This document shows positions 25,696 to 34,030 of a stretch of 48,766 bases of DNA, piece by piece; position 1 is the first letter of the stretch, and every line of letters starts with the position of its first letter. Origin of the DNA: Bacteroidales bacterium. GTDB taxonomy: Bacteria > Bacteroidota > Bacteroidia > Bacteroidales > VadinHA17. A program made the translations under genes and the position numbers. The notes beneath the pieces are model-generated. The model had not been told where the DNA came from. It saw only the letters and a list, made by a program, of their open reading frames with translations, and searched no databases. The DNA lies in assembly GCA_030596125.1 (NCBI GenBank), contig JAUVKT010000009.1, positions 1-48,766 on the forward strand. Direction: 5' to 3'.

Positions 25696-25729
25696 CAAAA
25701 GTAGTTTTTTTCGGCTTTTAATAAAACAA
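25696..25729 (-). promoter_or_regulatory. Candidate promoter of the TPR-protein gene
   Basis: Minus-strand TTG (25729-25727) and TACTTTTG (25703-25696), the latter a full match to TAnnTTTG; the spacer is 23 bp, at the long end. A start near 25690 leaves about 43 nt before the ATG at 25647. Confidence 0.4.
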
Positions 25730-25796
25730 ATTGTAGAAAAAAGAGATATGCCGTTTTGGTTATTGTAATTATTCCCATTTGAATCTGTTAAATTAA

Positions 25797-26029
25797 TCAG
25801 TCGGCAGTCCACCCTCCTTCGCTCTCCACTTCGTTTCGAGCTTCAGAAGGGCAAAGCAGTCCGCAATCGGCAAAAAAGCAAATAACAATCAAACAATTAG
25901 AACACAATGACAATTGAATTTAGGAACTTAACTGTATATAAAAGAAAGTTTTGATGATTTAAATAAAAGATCTGAAGGAATCAGACGATTGCTTAATCAT
26001 ATTCCCGATAAATCGGGACTGCCGACTGA
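25797..26029. repeat. Intergenic element bounded by 14-bp perfect inverted repeats
   Basis: TCAGTCGGCAGTCC (25797-25810) and its exact reverse complement (26016-26029) bound 233 bp. Inside are the 50-bp dispersed repeat core (25813-25862), the remnant ORF starting at 25907, and a small hairpin CCCGAT-AA-ATCGGG (26004-26017). It looks like a MITE-like or REP-associated insertion that has decayed; no target-site duplication was found. Confidence 0.5.
25813..25862 (+). repeat. 50-bp dispersed repeat, copy 1
   Basis: Differs from the copy at 33164-33213 by one base over 50 when that copy is read on the opposite strand. Contains CCTTC and GAAGG arms that could form a hairpin. Both copies lie in gaps between genes and are flanked by GACTGCCGACTG-like words. 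Confidence 0.75.
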
Positions 26030-26078
26030 AGATTGCCGACTTAAAGATGCAAAGGATAATGAGATTTGCCATTTTTAG
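25907..26078 (+). pseudogene. Frameshifted remnant, possibly of a four-helix-bundle (23S rRNA intervening-sequence type) protein
   Basis: The ATG at 25907 opens MTIEFRNLTVYKR and then stops at TGA 25952-25954. Skipping one A in the AAAG just before restores a frame of about 56 codons to the TAG at 26076-26078, reading on as SFDDLNKRSEGIRRLLNHIP. The start, with R-x-L-x-V-Y-K, resembles the N-terminus of small four-helix-bundle proteins that are widespread in repeat-rich gaps of Bacteroidota. The rest is much shorter than the usual 115-120 residues and includes the palindrome CCCGATAAATCGGG, so an internal deletion is likely. The family assignment is tentative. Confidence 0.35.
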
Positions 26079-26184
26079 CAATTCAAACTTAAAACACTGA
26101 ATAGTTACGAATCTGTTAATATTTATCTGTTAAAATGACAGTTTGTTTTACTAAATTTGTATAACTATAATAATTTGAATACTG

Positions 26185-26246
26185 GAGACGAAAGGCTGAG
26201 GAAGAGACGAAAGGCTGAGGAAGAGGCAAAGGCTGAGGCTGAGGAA
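26185..26246 (+). repeat. 19-bp tandem repeat in the recF leader
   Basis: GAGACGAAAGGCTGAGGAA occurs twice exactly (26185-26203, 26204-26222) and a third, rearranged unit runs to about 26246. The units lie between the candidate -7 element and the recF start, and would be in the 5' leader of the transcript. Confidence 0.75.
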
Positions 26247-26281
26247 TGGTAGAAGACTGGAAAACTGAAAGGCTGGAAGAT

Positions 26282-27403
26282 ATGTATTTAAGCAGACTAA
26301 TACTTACAAACTTTAAAAACTATACTGAATCAGATCTCGGGTTTTCGGATCATATCAATTGTTTCATAGGAGATAATGGGGTGGGCAAGACCAATATTCT
26401 TGATTCGATTCATTACCTGTCGCTTACCAAAAGTTATTTTTCGAATATTGACAGTATTAATATTATGCATGGCCAGGATTATTTCCTGATTAAGGGCCGG
26501 TTTGTTGATGATAACAATAGTTACGAGGTATATTGCGGTTTTCAGAGAGATAAACGTAAAGTATTTAAACTGAACAGTAAAGAGTATAGCAGGTTATCAG
26601 ATCATATTGGAAGATACCCCGTAGTTATGATCTCACCAGCTGACAGTGGTATAATTACAGAAGGGAGCGAAGAACGGAGAAAATTCATGAATGGTGTAAT
26701 AAGTCAGTACGACAGAGCGTACCTTGATACTGTAATGAGATATAATAAAGCACTTAAAAACAGAAACATACTTCTTAAACAATACGGGTCAAACGGGAAT
26801 CAAGATCGTGAGATGATTCAATTATGGGAAAGCCAGATGATCCCATTAGCTGAGACCATTCATCAAACCAGGGATATATTTATTAAGGAGCTTATCCCGG
26901 TTTTTCAGGAGTATTATTCTCATATCTCAGACAACCGTGAAAAGGTTGAACTTGAATACAGATCCCAGTTGAATGATGTTTCTATGAAATCTCTTTTTGA
27001 GAAGACATATGAAAAGGACAGAATACTTCAGTATACCTCTGCAGGCCCTCACCGGGATGATATGTTGCTTTATATGGATGGGTACCGAATCAGGGATCTC
27101 GGGAGCCAGGGACAGCAGAAATCATATCTGGTCGCACTTAAACTTGCCAAGTTTGAGTATATTAGCAACAAGGGAGGAATCAAACCAATACTCCTGATGG
27201 ATGATATATTCGATAAATTTGATTCAGGGAGAGTAAGGCAAATAATGAAACTGGTATCAGAAAATCGTTTTGGACAGATCTTTATCACTGATACAAACCA
27301 GGAAAGACTTAAACTTATACTCTCTGAAATAGATATTGATTATAAACTGTTTAAGATTAATCACGGGGTAGAGGAGGTTATTTCCAGTGAAAAAGATAAT
27401 TAG
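26282..27403 (+). CDS. recF: DNA replication and repair protein RecF
   Basis: Loads RecA at single-strand gaps with RecO and RecR. 373 residues from ATG 26282, where the conserved MYLSRLILTNFKNY begins. An upstream in-frame ATG at 26246 would add twelve residues derived from repetitive purine-rich DNA and is rejected. Motifs: Walker A GDNGVGKTN (about 30-38), the signature region DLGSQGQQKSYLVALKLAKF, the GPHRDDM segment and Walker B PILLMDDIFDKFD. It is followed 5 bp later by dciA, as in many bacteria where recF lies near replication-initiation genes. Confidence 0.96.
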   Translation: MYLSRLILTNFKNYTESDLGFSDHINCFIGDNGVGKTNILDSIHYLSLTKSYFSNIDSINIMHGQDYFLIKGRFVDDNNSYEVYCGFQRDKRKVFKLNSKEYSRLSDHIGRYPVVMISPADSGIITEGSEERRKFMNGVISQYDRAYLDTVMRYNKALKNRNILLKQYGSNGNQDREMIQLWESQMIPLAETIHQTRDIFIKELIPVFQEYYSHISDNREKVELEYRSQLNDVSMKSLFEKTYEKDRILQYTSAGPHRDDMLLYMDGYRIRDLGSQGQQKSYLVALKLAKFEYISNKGGIKPILLMDDIFDKFDSGRVRQIMKLVSENRFGQIFITDTNQERLKLILSEIDIDYKLFKINHGVEEVISSEKDN

Positions 27404-27408
27404 CAATA

Positions 27409-27699
27409 ATGAGGCGTAAGAAAACAATGCTGCTGACAGATGTACTTAAGGAGTACAAGAAGGAGATGGGTATTGAAAACCGTCTCAGGGAAGTTGAATT
27501 AATCAATTCATGGGAGGAGATTGCCGGAAAGGCCATTGCCAAAAGAACTTCAAAAGTTTACCTCAGGGGAGGAACCCTTTATATACACCTCACTTCGTCT
27601 GTAGTAAGGAATGAATTGATGATGATCAGGGAGGTGTTAATACAGCGGCTTAACGAAAAAGCAGGTGATGAGCTGGTTAAGTCAGTAGTACTCAAATAA
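27409..27699 (+). CDS. DciA-like protein (DUF721), replicative helicase-associated
   Basis: 96 residues with the DUF721 layout: an N-terminal helix (LTDVLKEYKKEMGIENRLREVELINSWEEIAG), then AIAKRTSKVYLRGGTLYIHLTSSVVRNELMMIREVLIQRLNEKAG. The W-x-x-I-x-G and the beta-strand/helix ending with hydrophobic residues are characteristic. DUF721 members, named DciA, assist loading of the replicative helicase in bacteria lacking DnaC/DnaI. Placement 5 bp after recF supports a replication role. Bacteroidota usually have short DciA proteins without the C-terminal extension. Confidence 0.85.
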   Translation: MRRKKTMLLTDVLKEYKKEMGIENRLREVELINSWEEIAGKAIAKRTSKVYLRGGTLYIHLTSSVVRNELMMIREVLIQRLNEKAGDELVKSVVLK

Positions 27700-27731
27700 C
27701 TTCCAGCCTTACCGGAAGATTCCCCGGATTA

Positions 27732-28157
27732 TTAAGAATAAAATCTTTCAAAGCCTGAAAAGAAGAAACTTGCTTCAATAGTCGCATTCTCGGGACTGTC
27801 AGAACCGTGTACGGCATTCATCTGAAGTGAGGCTGCAAAAATCTTTCTTATGGTACCTTCTTCTGCCTTAACAGGATCGGTGTTCCCAATAAGTGTTCTG
27901 AACTCCTCAATCGCGTTATCATTTTTCAGGATTAATGCTACGATCGGTCCAGAGATCATAAACTCTACCAGGCCGTTATAAAATGGTTTTTCTTTATGGA
28001 CATCATAAAATGCTTCTGCCTGCGGTTTGGTCATTTTTACCATTTTCATTGCAGATATCCTGAATCCGGCCTCATTTATCATTGCAAGTATCTGACCTAT
28101 ATATCTATTTTTTACAGCATTTGGTTTTATAATGGCAAATGTAAAATCGTTCTTCAT
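27732..28157 (-). CDS. ndk: Nucleoside-diphosphate kinase
   Basis: Exchanges the terminal phosphate between nucleoside triphosphates and diphosphates. 141 residues from ATG 28157 (MKNDFTFAIIKPNAV); a TTG two codons earlier is not needed. The active-site His is in NAVHGSDSPENA (about 113-124). Other family parts are KPNAVKNRYIGQIL, FYDVHKEKPFYNGLVEFMISGP, and IRKIFAASLQMNAVHGSD. It is convergent with dciA and divergent from the DHH gene. It lacks a terminator with a clear U-run; a weak CTTCC...GGAAG stem lies at about 27700-27718. Confidence 0.97.
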   Translation of the reverse strand: MKNDFTFAIIKPNAVKNRYIGQILAMINEAGFRISAMKMVKMTKPQAEAFYDVHKEKPFYNGLVEFMISGPIVALILKNDNAIEEFRTLIGNTDPVKAEEGTIRKIFAASLQMNAVHGSDSPENATIEASFFFSGFERFYS

Positions 28158-28184
28158 ATACAAAAGGTTTTAGAATGCAAGTCT

Positions 28185-28192
28185 TATATTTG
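28185..28192 (+). promoter_or_regulatory. Candidate -7 element of the DHH phosphoesterase gene
   Basis: TATATTTG matches TAnnTTTG. A start near 28198 leaves about 20 nt before the ATG at 28219. No TTG at the expected -33 distance. Confidence 0.4.
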
Positions 28193-28218
28193 TCTATCTT
28201 TAATCTTTTATTTCAAGT

Positions 28219-29235
28219 ATGAGAAAAAGTGTTAGTAAATATATAAAAGAATTATCACAGTTTTTAGGTAGCGCCCAAATTATTTCACTGGTTTGCCACC
28301 ACAACCCGGATGGGGACGCAATAGGCTCGATGCTGGCTATGCACCACTATCTTACAGCAAAGGGAAAAAGTAGCTATATGATATCCCCGAATACCCTGCC
28401 GAAATTCCTGAAATGGATGAAAGGGTCGAAGGAAATTATAGTATTTGAGGATGAACCGGGTAGAAGTACCGGTATTATTAAAAAGTCAGACCTTGTATTT
28501 ATGCTCGACCTTAATGCTCTTTCAAGGATGGGTAAGATTGAAGATACTATGAATACAACCGGGAATGTAAGGATTCTTATTGATCATCATCCCGGACCGG
28601 AAATAGAGGCAGATCTAGTTATATCAGAGCCTTCCATCAGCTCAACAGCAGAACTGTTGTTTGAATTGATAATGCAACTGGAGGGTAACCCTTATCTCGA
28701 AAACAGGTTTATTGAATCGATATTTGTAGGAATGATGACAGATACTGGTAATTTTAACTTCGGCACTTTTGATGGAAATACCTTACGAAATGTTGCTCTT
28801 ATGCTGGATGCCGGACTTGATAAAGATTTTATCACAGACAGGATATATAATAACTTTTCTGACTCCCGTATGAGATTAAAAGGATTTGCATTAGGTGAAA
28901 GAATGGTAGTTCTGACTCAGTATAAAACAGCCTATATATATCTTTACAGGGCAGATATGGACCGGTTTAAGCATGAGGTTGGGGATACGGAAGGATTTGC
29001 TAATATGCCTCTGTCTATTGACGGGATCATCTTTTCCGTATTGTTTATTGAACGGAAAGATCATATAAAACTTTCATTACGGTCGAAAGGAAATTTTAAG
29101 GCAAATAGTTTTGCCGGAAAATATTTTAATGGTGGAGGACATATTAATGCTGCCGGTGGCAAATCGGGTCTTGAACTGATTGATTGCATTAAATATTTTG
29201 AATCTCTGTTGCCGGAACTCCATGAGTATATGTGA
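28219..29235 (+). CDS. DHH/DHHA1 phosphoesterase (NrnA-like nanoRNase / pAp phosphatase)
   Basis: 338 residues. Motifs: HHNPDGDAIGSMLAM (about 26-40), MLDLNALSRMG, the DHH motif LIDHHPGPE, MTDTGNFNFGTFDG, and the DHHA1-type GGGHINAAGG near the C-terminus. This is the layout of NrnA-type proteins, which degrade very short RNAs and dephosphorylate pAp, using two metals coordinated by the Asp and His residues. It could also be a cyclic-dinucleotide phosphodiesterase of the same class without membrane segments, but the length and single DHH-DHHA1 pair favour NrnA. Confidence 0.9.
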   Translation: MRKSVSKYIKELSQFLGSAQIISLVCHHNPDGDAIGSMLAMHHYLTAKGKSSYMISPNTLPKFLKWMKGSKEIIVFEDEPGRSTGIIKKSDLVFMLDLNALSRMGKIEDTMNTTGNVRILIDHHPGPEIEADLVISEPSISSTAELLFELIMQLEGNPYLENRFIESIFVGMMTDTGNFNFGTFDGNTLRNVALMLDAGLDKDFITDRIYNNFSDSRMRLKGFALGERMVVLTQYKTAYIYLYRADMDRFKHEVGDTEGFANMPLSIDGIIFSVLFIERKDHIKLSLRSKGNFKANSFAGKYFNGGGHINAAGGKSGLELIDCIKYFESLLPELHEYM

Positions 29236-29327
29236 AGTTCCAATCAATAACATTGCAGGAAGAAATCTCATAAATTTTAGCATGGTTTTTGTATGTTTAC
29301 ACCCATATTAATAATTAAATTGGAGAT

Positions 29328-29822
29328 ATGAGATCAGCGGGACTAAAAGGCATTTTAATAACGGGGATAATTGTTTTATCTGTTTCTCTCGGTTCGTGTG
29401 GTGATGATGAGATTGATTATGAACAGATGGAGAGGGAAAAGATAGATTACTATCTCAGTAGAAATAATATTACTACCGAACCAACAGCAAGCGGATTATA
29501 TTATATTGAGTTGATAAAAGGTACCGGACTTCAACCTGTTTTGAGTGATACTGTAGAGGTTTGGTATACAGGCATGTTTGTTGATGGAACGGTATTTGAT
29601 TCAAATATTGGTAGTTCATTATTGACATTTCCTCTTGGTGAGGGATATGTAATAGATGGCTGGGATGAGGGGTTATCATATATGAATGAGGGAGGGCATG
29701 CTATGCTGGTTATGCCCAGTTCACTTGGATACGGAAATGCTGGTACCGGATCTATTCCGGGTCATACGCCACTGGTTTTCGAAGTCCACCTTGTAAACGT
29801 AATTCCCGGGCCAAATCATTAA
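29328..29822 (+). CDS. FKBP-type peptidyl-prolyl cis-trans isomerase, lipoprotein
   Basis: 164 residues. The N-terminus is a lipoprotein signal with lipobox LGSC (Cys24). The FKBP domain (about 55-160) shows ASGLYYIELIKGTG, VEVWYTGMFVDGTVFDSN, FPLGEGYVIDGWDEGLSYM, GGHAMLVMPSSLGYGN, and PLVFEVHLVNV, matching the family. Many active-site aromatics (Tyr, Phe, Trp in YTGMFVDGTVFDS and DGWDEGL) are present. Proline isomerisation of extracytoplasmic proteins is the likely role. The SD-like GGAGA before the ATG at 29328 supports the start. It stands alone downstream of the DHH gene. Confidence 0.95.
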   Translation: MRSAGLKGILITGIIVLSVSLGSCGDDEIDYEQMEREKIDYYLSRNNITTEPTASGLYYIELIKGTGLQPVLSDTVEVWYTGMFVDGTVFDSNIGSSLLTFPLGEGYVIDGWDEGLSYMNEGGHAMLVMPSSLGYGNAGTGSIPGHTPLVFEVHLVNVIPGPNH

Positions 29823-29849
29823 AGGTGACGAACGGCTAAGGGCTAACGA

Positions 29850-29864
29850 CTAACGACAAACGCA
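29850..29864 (+). repeat. Short intergenic repeat CTAACGACAAACGCA, copy 1
   Basis: Exactly repeated at 46074-46088, also just after a gene. Preceded by further TAACGAC-like words. Confidence 0.5.
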
Positions 29865-29903
29865 TATTTAAGAGCGTTCCGGAAAGCAGCTTTTTTCCTA
29901 TAA

Positions 29904-32900
29904 TTATTTTATAAGTTTATCAAGAGTGATATTCTTCTCTTTGAAGAAGTTTATATAATCATTCCATTGCTTTTCCATAAATCCGTCAATAAGGGCTTCA
30001 GCCTCATCCATAGCCTTTATTGCACCGGTAACAGATTTCTCCTCTCCATCTGTCAGTTTATCTGTTGCACTGTATAGGACATTAAGTCTGAACATCCTCA
30101 TCCTGAACCCGTCGTCCCTGCTTGTAAATTGCTTGTTTAGCTTATTATATTCTGCGTTAACAGTTTTATATATCTCTTTGTATTCCTTCGCGAAGTCCAT
30201 ATCATCATTAATAAGGTCATTCATCTTCGCAAGTTTTTCTCTTGTATTAGCAAATGCTTGATATTTAGAGTTGTAGGCTTTAATTTTATTCTGTAATTCA
30301 TATCCTCTCTGACGATTTGCCATTACTGCATCCACATTGGGTGCCGGGAGTCTCGGGTCTGATTCTACCGATATAGTAGTTTCAGATGATACTTCACCAA
30401 TTTGAGCAGTTAATTTATACTCTCCGGGTAATACTGACGCTCCTCTCCTGAATCTGAACATATTGCCTCTTCTTTGTTGTGTTTGCTGTCTGGCAATCAT
30501 TCCCGGCATTTCCGGGGGATCCGTATCAAATCTCCACTCAACCCTGTTAAAACCCTTTTTGGCATCAAATTCCAGATTCCTTATTACATTGTTATTCTCA
30601 TCGGTAACAGAAATTTTAACCTTATCATCTGTATCATTCTTAAGGTAATATGTAATATAAGCTGCATTGTTTCTGTTGTCACCCATAAACATAGCGTCTG
30701 CTCTGAAGTAATATCCCGGGAGATTCTTTCGCTGAGCCATGGTGCCAACAGGTGGATCGATCAGAACAAGCTCTTTTTCGAACATCTTTACTCCTTCACC
30801 GGCTACTTTTCTCAGGGGTCTTATATCATCAATAATCCATATTGATCTTCCAAATGTTCCGATAACAAGGTCATATTCCCTGGGGTGAATAGCAAGATCA
30901 TAGGTTGAAACTGTTGGATAGTCAACAGTCCACTGGTTCCATACCTTTCCTGCATCAAAACTTACATATAGTCCATATTCAGTACCGGCAAACATCAGCT
31001 TTTCCTCAACAGGGTCCTGAACAAATGAGAGCAGGTACCCCCATACATCGCTGTCATCAATAATCCTTTCCCATGATTTACCGTAATTGGTTGTATGGTA
31101 CAGGTATGCTGAATAGTCGCCCTGACGGTAATTGTTAACAACGACAAAGACTTCTCCGCTATTTTTATTGCTAACATTAATCTGGGCAATCCATGATTTT
31201 TCAGGCATATTCTTAATATTTTTCCCTACCTCAGTCCATGTCTCTCCTCCATCGGTTGTTAGCTGAATATTTCCATCATCTGTTCCGGCCCATATAACAT
31301 TTTGATCAACGATACCGGGAGTAATGGCAAGAATAGTACAGTGATTTTCAGCGCCGGTTGCATCTATTGTCAGACCGCCACTCTGTCTCTGTTTCAGTTT
31401 TTCGGGGTCATTGGTTGAAAGATCCGGGGATATTTTCTCCCAACTGTCACCCTTGCTTGTACTCTTATGTACAAACTGACTGCCAAAATATATTGTATTA
31501 TTGTCAAAAGGATCCTGGGCAATTGCAGCATTCCAGTTGAATCTTAACCTTTCTTTATCTTCAGCTTGTGGCCTGATACTTTTCCCTTTACCGGTAACAA
31601 TATCAATCCTGCGCAACGAACCTCTCTGCGACTGTGCATAGCAATATCTCGGGTCACCCGGAACCGGCAGTGCATCAAAGCCATCGCCTCCGATAAGGAA
31701 ATCCCAGAACTCATTTATTATTCCTCCATTTGCCCATACATAAGCCGGACCACGCCATGATCCGTTATCCTGCATGCCGCCATAAATATTATATGGCTTT
31801 TCCATGTCAACGGCTATGTGATAAAACTGACCAACAGGAAGATTAGTAATATGCCGCCAGGTTTTACCCATATCGTATGTAATTGCCAATCCACCATCGT
31901 TTCCTTCAATAATATGCTTTGGATTATTTTTATTGAACCACCAGGCGTGATGATCGAGATGCACTGTACTGGCAATTGTTTGAGGAAAGGTTAATCCGCC
32001 GTCTTCGCTTACATTTATCCCGGAGTAGAGTGTGTATATCCTGTTCTCATTTAGCGGATCAACATAAATTTCTGCGTAATAGAATGGCCTGTTTCCTATC
32101 TTTTCTTCTCCTCTTTTCTGCCACGTAAAACCACCGTCAACCGACCTGTATATTGCATTAACCTCTGATTCGACATAGGCATATACATAATCAGGATTAT
32201 TCCCGGCTATTGAAATACCTATCCGGCCGATTTTTTCCGGAAGACCATCTTCGGCCTTAATAAAGGTGTCACCACCATCCAGTGTGTAATAGAGGCCTGA
32301 TCCATCTCCTCCTGAGTTAAAGAACCAGGGCCATCTCTGATGGTCCCACATAGCAACAAAGATCTTATCCGGATTGCCAGGGTCCATTACCATATCGGCT
32401 ACCCCTGATGATTCGTTAGTAAATAGTATCTGTTTCCATGTTTTACCGCCGTCAGTAGTTTTGTACAGACCACGCTCAGGATTTGGAGCCCACGGACTCC
32501 CGATTGCACCTACATATACTATATCACTGTTGTTAGGGTTTATCAGTATCCTGTGAATATGCCTGGTTTTTTCAAGACCTGCCAGATTCCATGATTTTCC
32601 TCCATCCAGACTCTTATATAGTCCGTATCCACCGGTTATGCTGTTTCTGGGGTTCCCTTCTCCGGTACCGGCCCATATCACATCCGGTCGTTGAGGATCA
32701 ATGGCAAGTGCACCTATTGATGCAACTTTCTGATCATCAAAGATTGGCTCAAATTTTATTCCACCACTTGTTGTCTTCCATAATCCTCCCGAGGCTGTTC
32801 CCACATAAAACTGTTCGAGATTATTCATATCAACAGCAATAGCTGTAACCCTGCCACTCATACCGGCCGGACCAATACTTCTGGGCTTCATACCATGAAA

Positions 32901-32984
32901 CATGTCCATATCCACTTTCTGTCCCATGGCAGAAGTGATTGCTAGAAGTAATAGTACAATAATCGGAAATCTTTTAAGGTTCAT
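29904..32984 (-). CDS. Secreted BNR/sortilin-like beta-propeller protein
   Basis: 1026 residues with an N-terminal signal peptide (about 1-21, ending SAMG). At least eight Asp-box-like elements of the S-x-D-G-G-x-(S/T)-W type are scattered, e.g. SLDGGKSWN, TTDGGKTWK, SVDGGFTWQ, TTDGGETWT and TNYGKSWE. They alternate with IYVGAIG- and VIWAGTGEGN-like strands. Such families are annotated as glycosyl hydrolase BNR or VPS10/sortilin-like proteins, yet their activity is usually unproven. The C-terminal portion (about 730-1026) is different: a beta-sandwich-like stretch containing the RRGNMFRFRRGASVLPGEYKLTAQIG segment, then a helical tail of about 130 residues rich in Lys and Asn. A TonB or T9SS C-terminal signal was not seen. 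No neighbour explains its role. Confidence 0.8.
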   Translation of the reverse strand: MNLKRFPIIVLLLLAITSAMGQKVDMDMFHGMKPRSIGPAGMSGRVTAIAVDMNNLEQFYVGTASGGLWKTTSGGIKFEPIFDDQKVASIGALAIDPQRPDVIWAGTGEGNPRNSITGGYGLYKSLDGGKSWNLAGLEKTRHIHRILINPNNSDIVYVGAIGSPWAPNPERGLYKTTDGGKTWKQILFTNESSGVADMVMDPGNPDKIFVAMWDHQRWPWFFNSGGDGSGLYYTLDGGDTFIKAEDGLPEKIGRIGISIAGNNPDYVYAYVESEVNAIYRSVDGGFTWQKRGEEKIGNRPFYYAEIYVDPLNENRIYTLYSGINVSEDGGLTFPQTIASTVHLDHHAWWFNKNNPKHIIEGNDGGLAITYDMGKTWRHITNLPVGQFYHIAVDMEKPYNIYGGMQDNGSWRGPAYVWANGGIINEFWDFLIGGDGFDALPVPGDPRYCYAQSQRGSLRRIDIVTGKGKSIRPQAEDKERLRFNWNAAIAQDPFDNNTIYFGSQFVHKSTSKGDSWEKISPDLSTNDPEKLKQRQSGGLTIDATGAENHCTILAITPGIVDQNVIWAGTDDGNIQLTTDGGETWTEVGKNIKNMPEKSWIAQINVSNKNSGEVFVVVNNYRQGDYSAYLYHTTNYGKSWERIIDDSDVWGYLLSFVQDPVEEKLMFAGTEYGLYVSFDAGKVWNQWTVDYPTVSTYDLAIHPREYDLVIGTFGRSIWIIDDIRPLRKVAGEGVKMFEKELVLIDPPVGTMAQRKNLPGYYFRADAMFMGDNRNNAAYITYYLKNDTDDKVKISVTDENNNVIRNLEFDAKKGFNRVEWRFDTDPPEMPGMIARQQTQQRRGNMFRFRRGASVLPGEYKLTAQIGEVSSETTISVESDPRLPAPNVDAVMANRQRGYELQNKIKAYNSKYQAFANTREKLAKMNDLINDDMDFAKEYKEIYKTVNAEYNKLNKQFTSRDDGFRMRMFRLNVLYSATDKLTDGEEKSVTGAIKAMDEAEALIDGFMEKQWNDYINFFKEKNITLDKLIK

Positions 32985-33060
32985 ATCGCATTAGTTTAAA
33001 ATTATTTCAGGCAATTTATTAAAAAGAAACAATATATCTTTTCAAATGCTATGTGTTTAA

Positions 33061-33162
33061 GAATATGTAGGAAGTGAAGAAGTGCCTAAAGTGCCTAAAG
33101 TTAAAAGTGACTAAAGTTTGAAGACTGAAGACTGAAGACTGCCGACTGAGGACTGCCGACTG
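33061..33162 (+). repeat. Tandem GACTG-type repeats in an intergenic gap
   Basis: Contains GTGCCTAAA twice, GAAGACT three times in a row (about 33119-33139), and CCGACTGAGGACTG twice. These are the words that also flank the inverted-repeat element near 25.8-26.0 kb. Confidence 0.6.
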
Positions 33163-33163
33163 A

Positions 33164-33213
33164 GGACTGCTTTGCCCTTCCGAAGCTCGAAACGAAGTGG
33201 AGAGCGAAGGAGG
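33164..33213 (-). repeat. 50-bp dispersed repeat, copy 2 (opposite orientation)
   Basis: Reverse complement of 25813-25862 with one mismatch. It is preceded by GACTGCCGACTGAGGACTG-type words and lies between the BNR gene and the RsmI-like gene. Confidence 0.75.
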
Positions 33214-33224
33214 GCCGACTGTAA

Positions 33225-33926
33225 TTATCGGCCAAGAATAAATACAGCAGGGCGTTTGTTTATCTGAGGCACCTTTTTTCGCCAGTCTGATATTCTTTTT
33301 GTGACAATTAATTCATCAGCGCCGGTAATATCAACAGCTATACAAAGCATTGTTTGAGGTCTGCATGCCTTCAGTATATCTTCGAGCAGTTTCTGGTTCC
33401 GGTACGGCGCTTCAATAAGAAGCTGTGATTCACCTCCGGAAGTTTTATCCTCAATTTCTTTAATCTTTTTTATCCTTTCGGCATATTTAACAGGTATATA
33501 TCCGTGAAATGTGAAGTTCTGGCCATTTAATCCTGAAGCCATAAGCGACAGAATTATTGATGATGGACCAGTTAACGGGACAACCCTGATACCTTTTTTG
33601 TGCGCGAGTGATACAACCGGAGCCCCGGGGTCAGCAACACCCGGAACACCTGCTTCACTCATCAGACCGGTATCTTTCCCATTCATTATTTGATTTAAAA
33701 ATGATTCATATTCTTCAGGTCTGGAATGTTCATTCAAAATAAAAAAATCGGATTCGTCAATAGGAAACTCCCTGTCGATGGTTCGAAGATACCGTCGGGC
33801 ACTCCTTATATCTTCTACAATAAAAGACCTGATATTTTTTGTGATATCTGTAACTCCGGATGGAATGACATGTGTGTATTCACTTGTCCCCAATGTAACC
33901 GGAATAAGAAATAATGTGCCTTTCAA
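33225..33926 (-). CDS. RsmI-like SAM-dependent (tetrapyrrole-methylase fold) methyltransferase
   Basis: 233 residues. Conserved parts: GTLFLIPVTLGT at the N-terminus, GLMSEAGVPGVADPGAPVV (about 92-110), VVPLTGPSSIILSLMASGLNGQNFTFHGYIPV, and LIEAPYRNQKLLEDIL. They match the 16S rRNA (cytidine-1402 2'-O) methyltransferase RsmI family. RsmI proteins are usually 270-290 residues and have a C-terminal domain that is shortened here, and the N-terminus of RsmI proper reads differently (LYIVATPIGN). This resembles the second, shorter RsmI paralogue widespread in Bacteroidota, whose target is not established. It ends within 11 bp of a repeat island. Confidence 0.85.
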   Translation of the reverse strand: MKGTLFLIPVTLGTSEYTHVIPSGVTDITKNIRSFIVEDIRSARRYLRTIDREFPIDESDFFILNEHSRPEEYESFLNQIMNGKDTGLMSEAGVPGVADPGAPVVSLAHKKGIRVVPLTGPSSIILSLMASGLNGQNFTFHGYIPVKYAERIKKIKEIEDKTSGGESQLLIEAPYRNQKLLEDILKACRPQTMLCIAVDITGADELIVTKRISDWRKKVPQINKRPAVFILGR

Positions 33927-34030
33927 AATGATAATTTTACGTAAAAGTAGTAATTAATTTAGAGTGTAACCCGTAATTGTTCGGTTGATCACCAATTATT
34001 TTGTTTATTTGAATATATAAATTTCAGATA

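Larger units (their letters stand above)
25648..26281. other. Repeat-rich intergenic region before recF
   Basis: A gap of about 630 bp. It holds the candidate TPR-gene promoter, the inverted-repeat element with the remnant ORF, a candidate recF -7 element TAAATTTG (26152-26159), and purine-rich tandem units of 19 bp just before recF. No tRNA or intact gene was recognised. Confidence 0.6.

Noticed and set aside
26246-26281. Upstream ATG of recF
   Set aside because: The twelve extra residues derive from purine-rich repeat DNA; the conserved MYLSRLILTNF begins at 26282.
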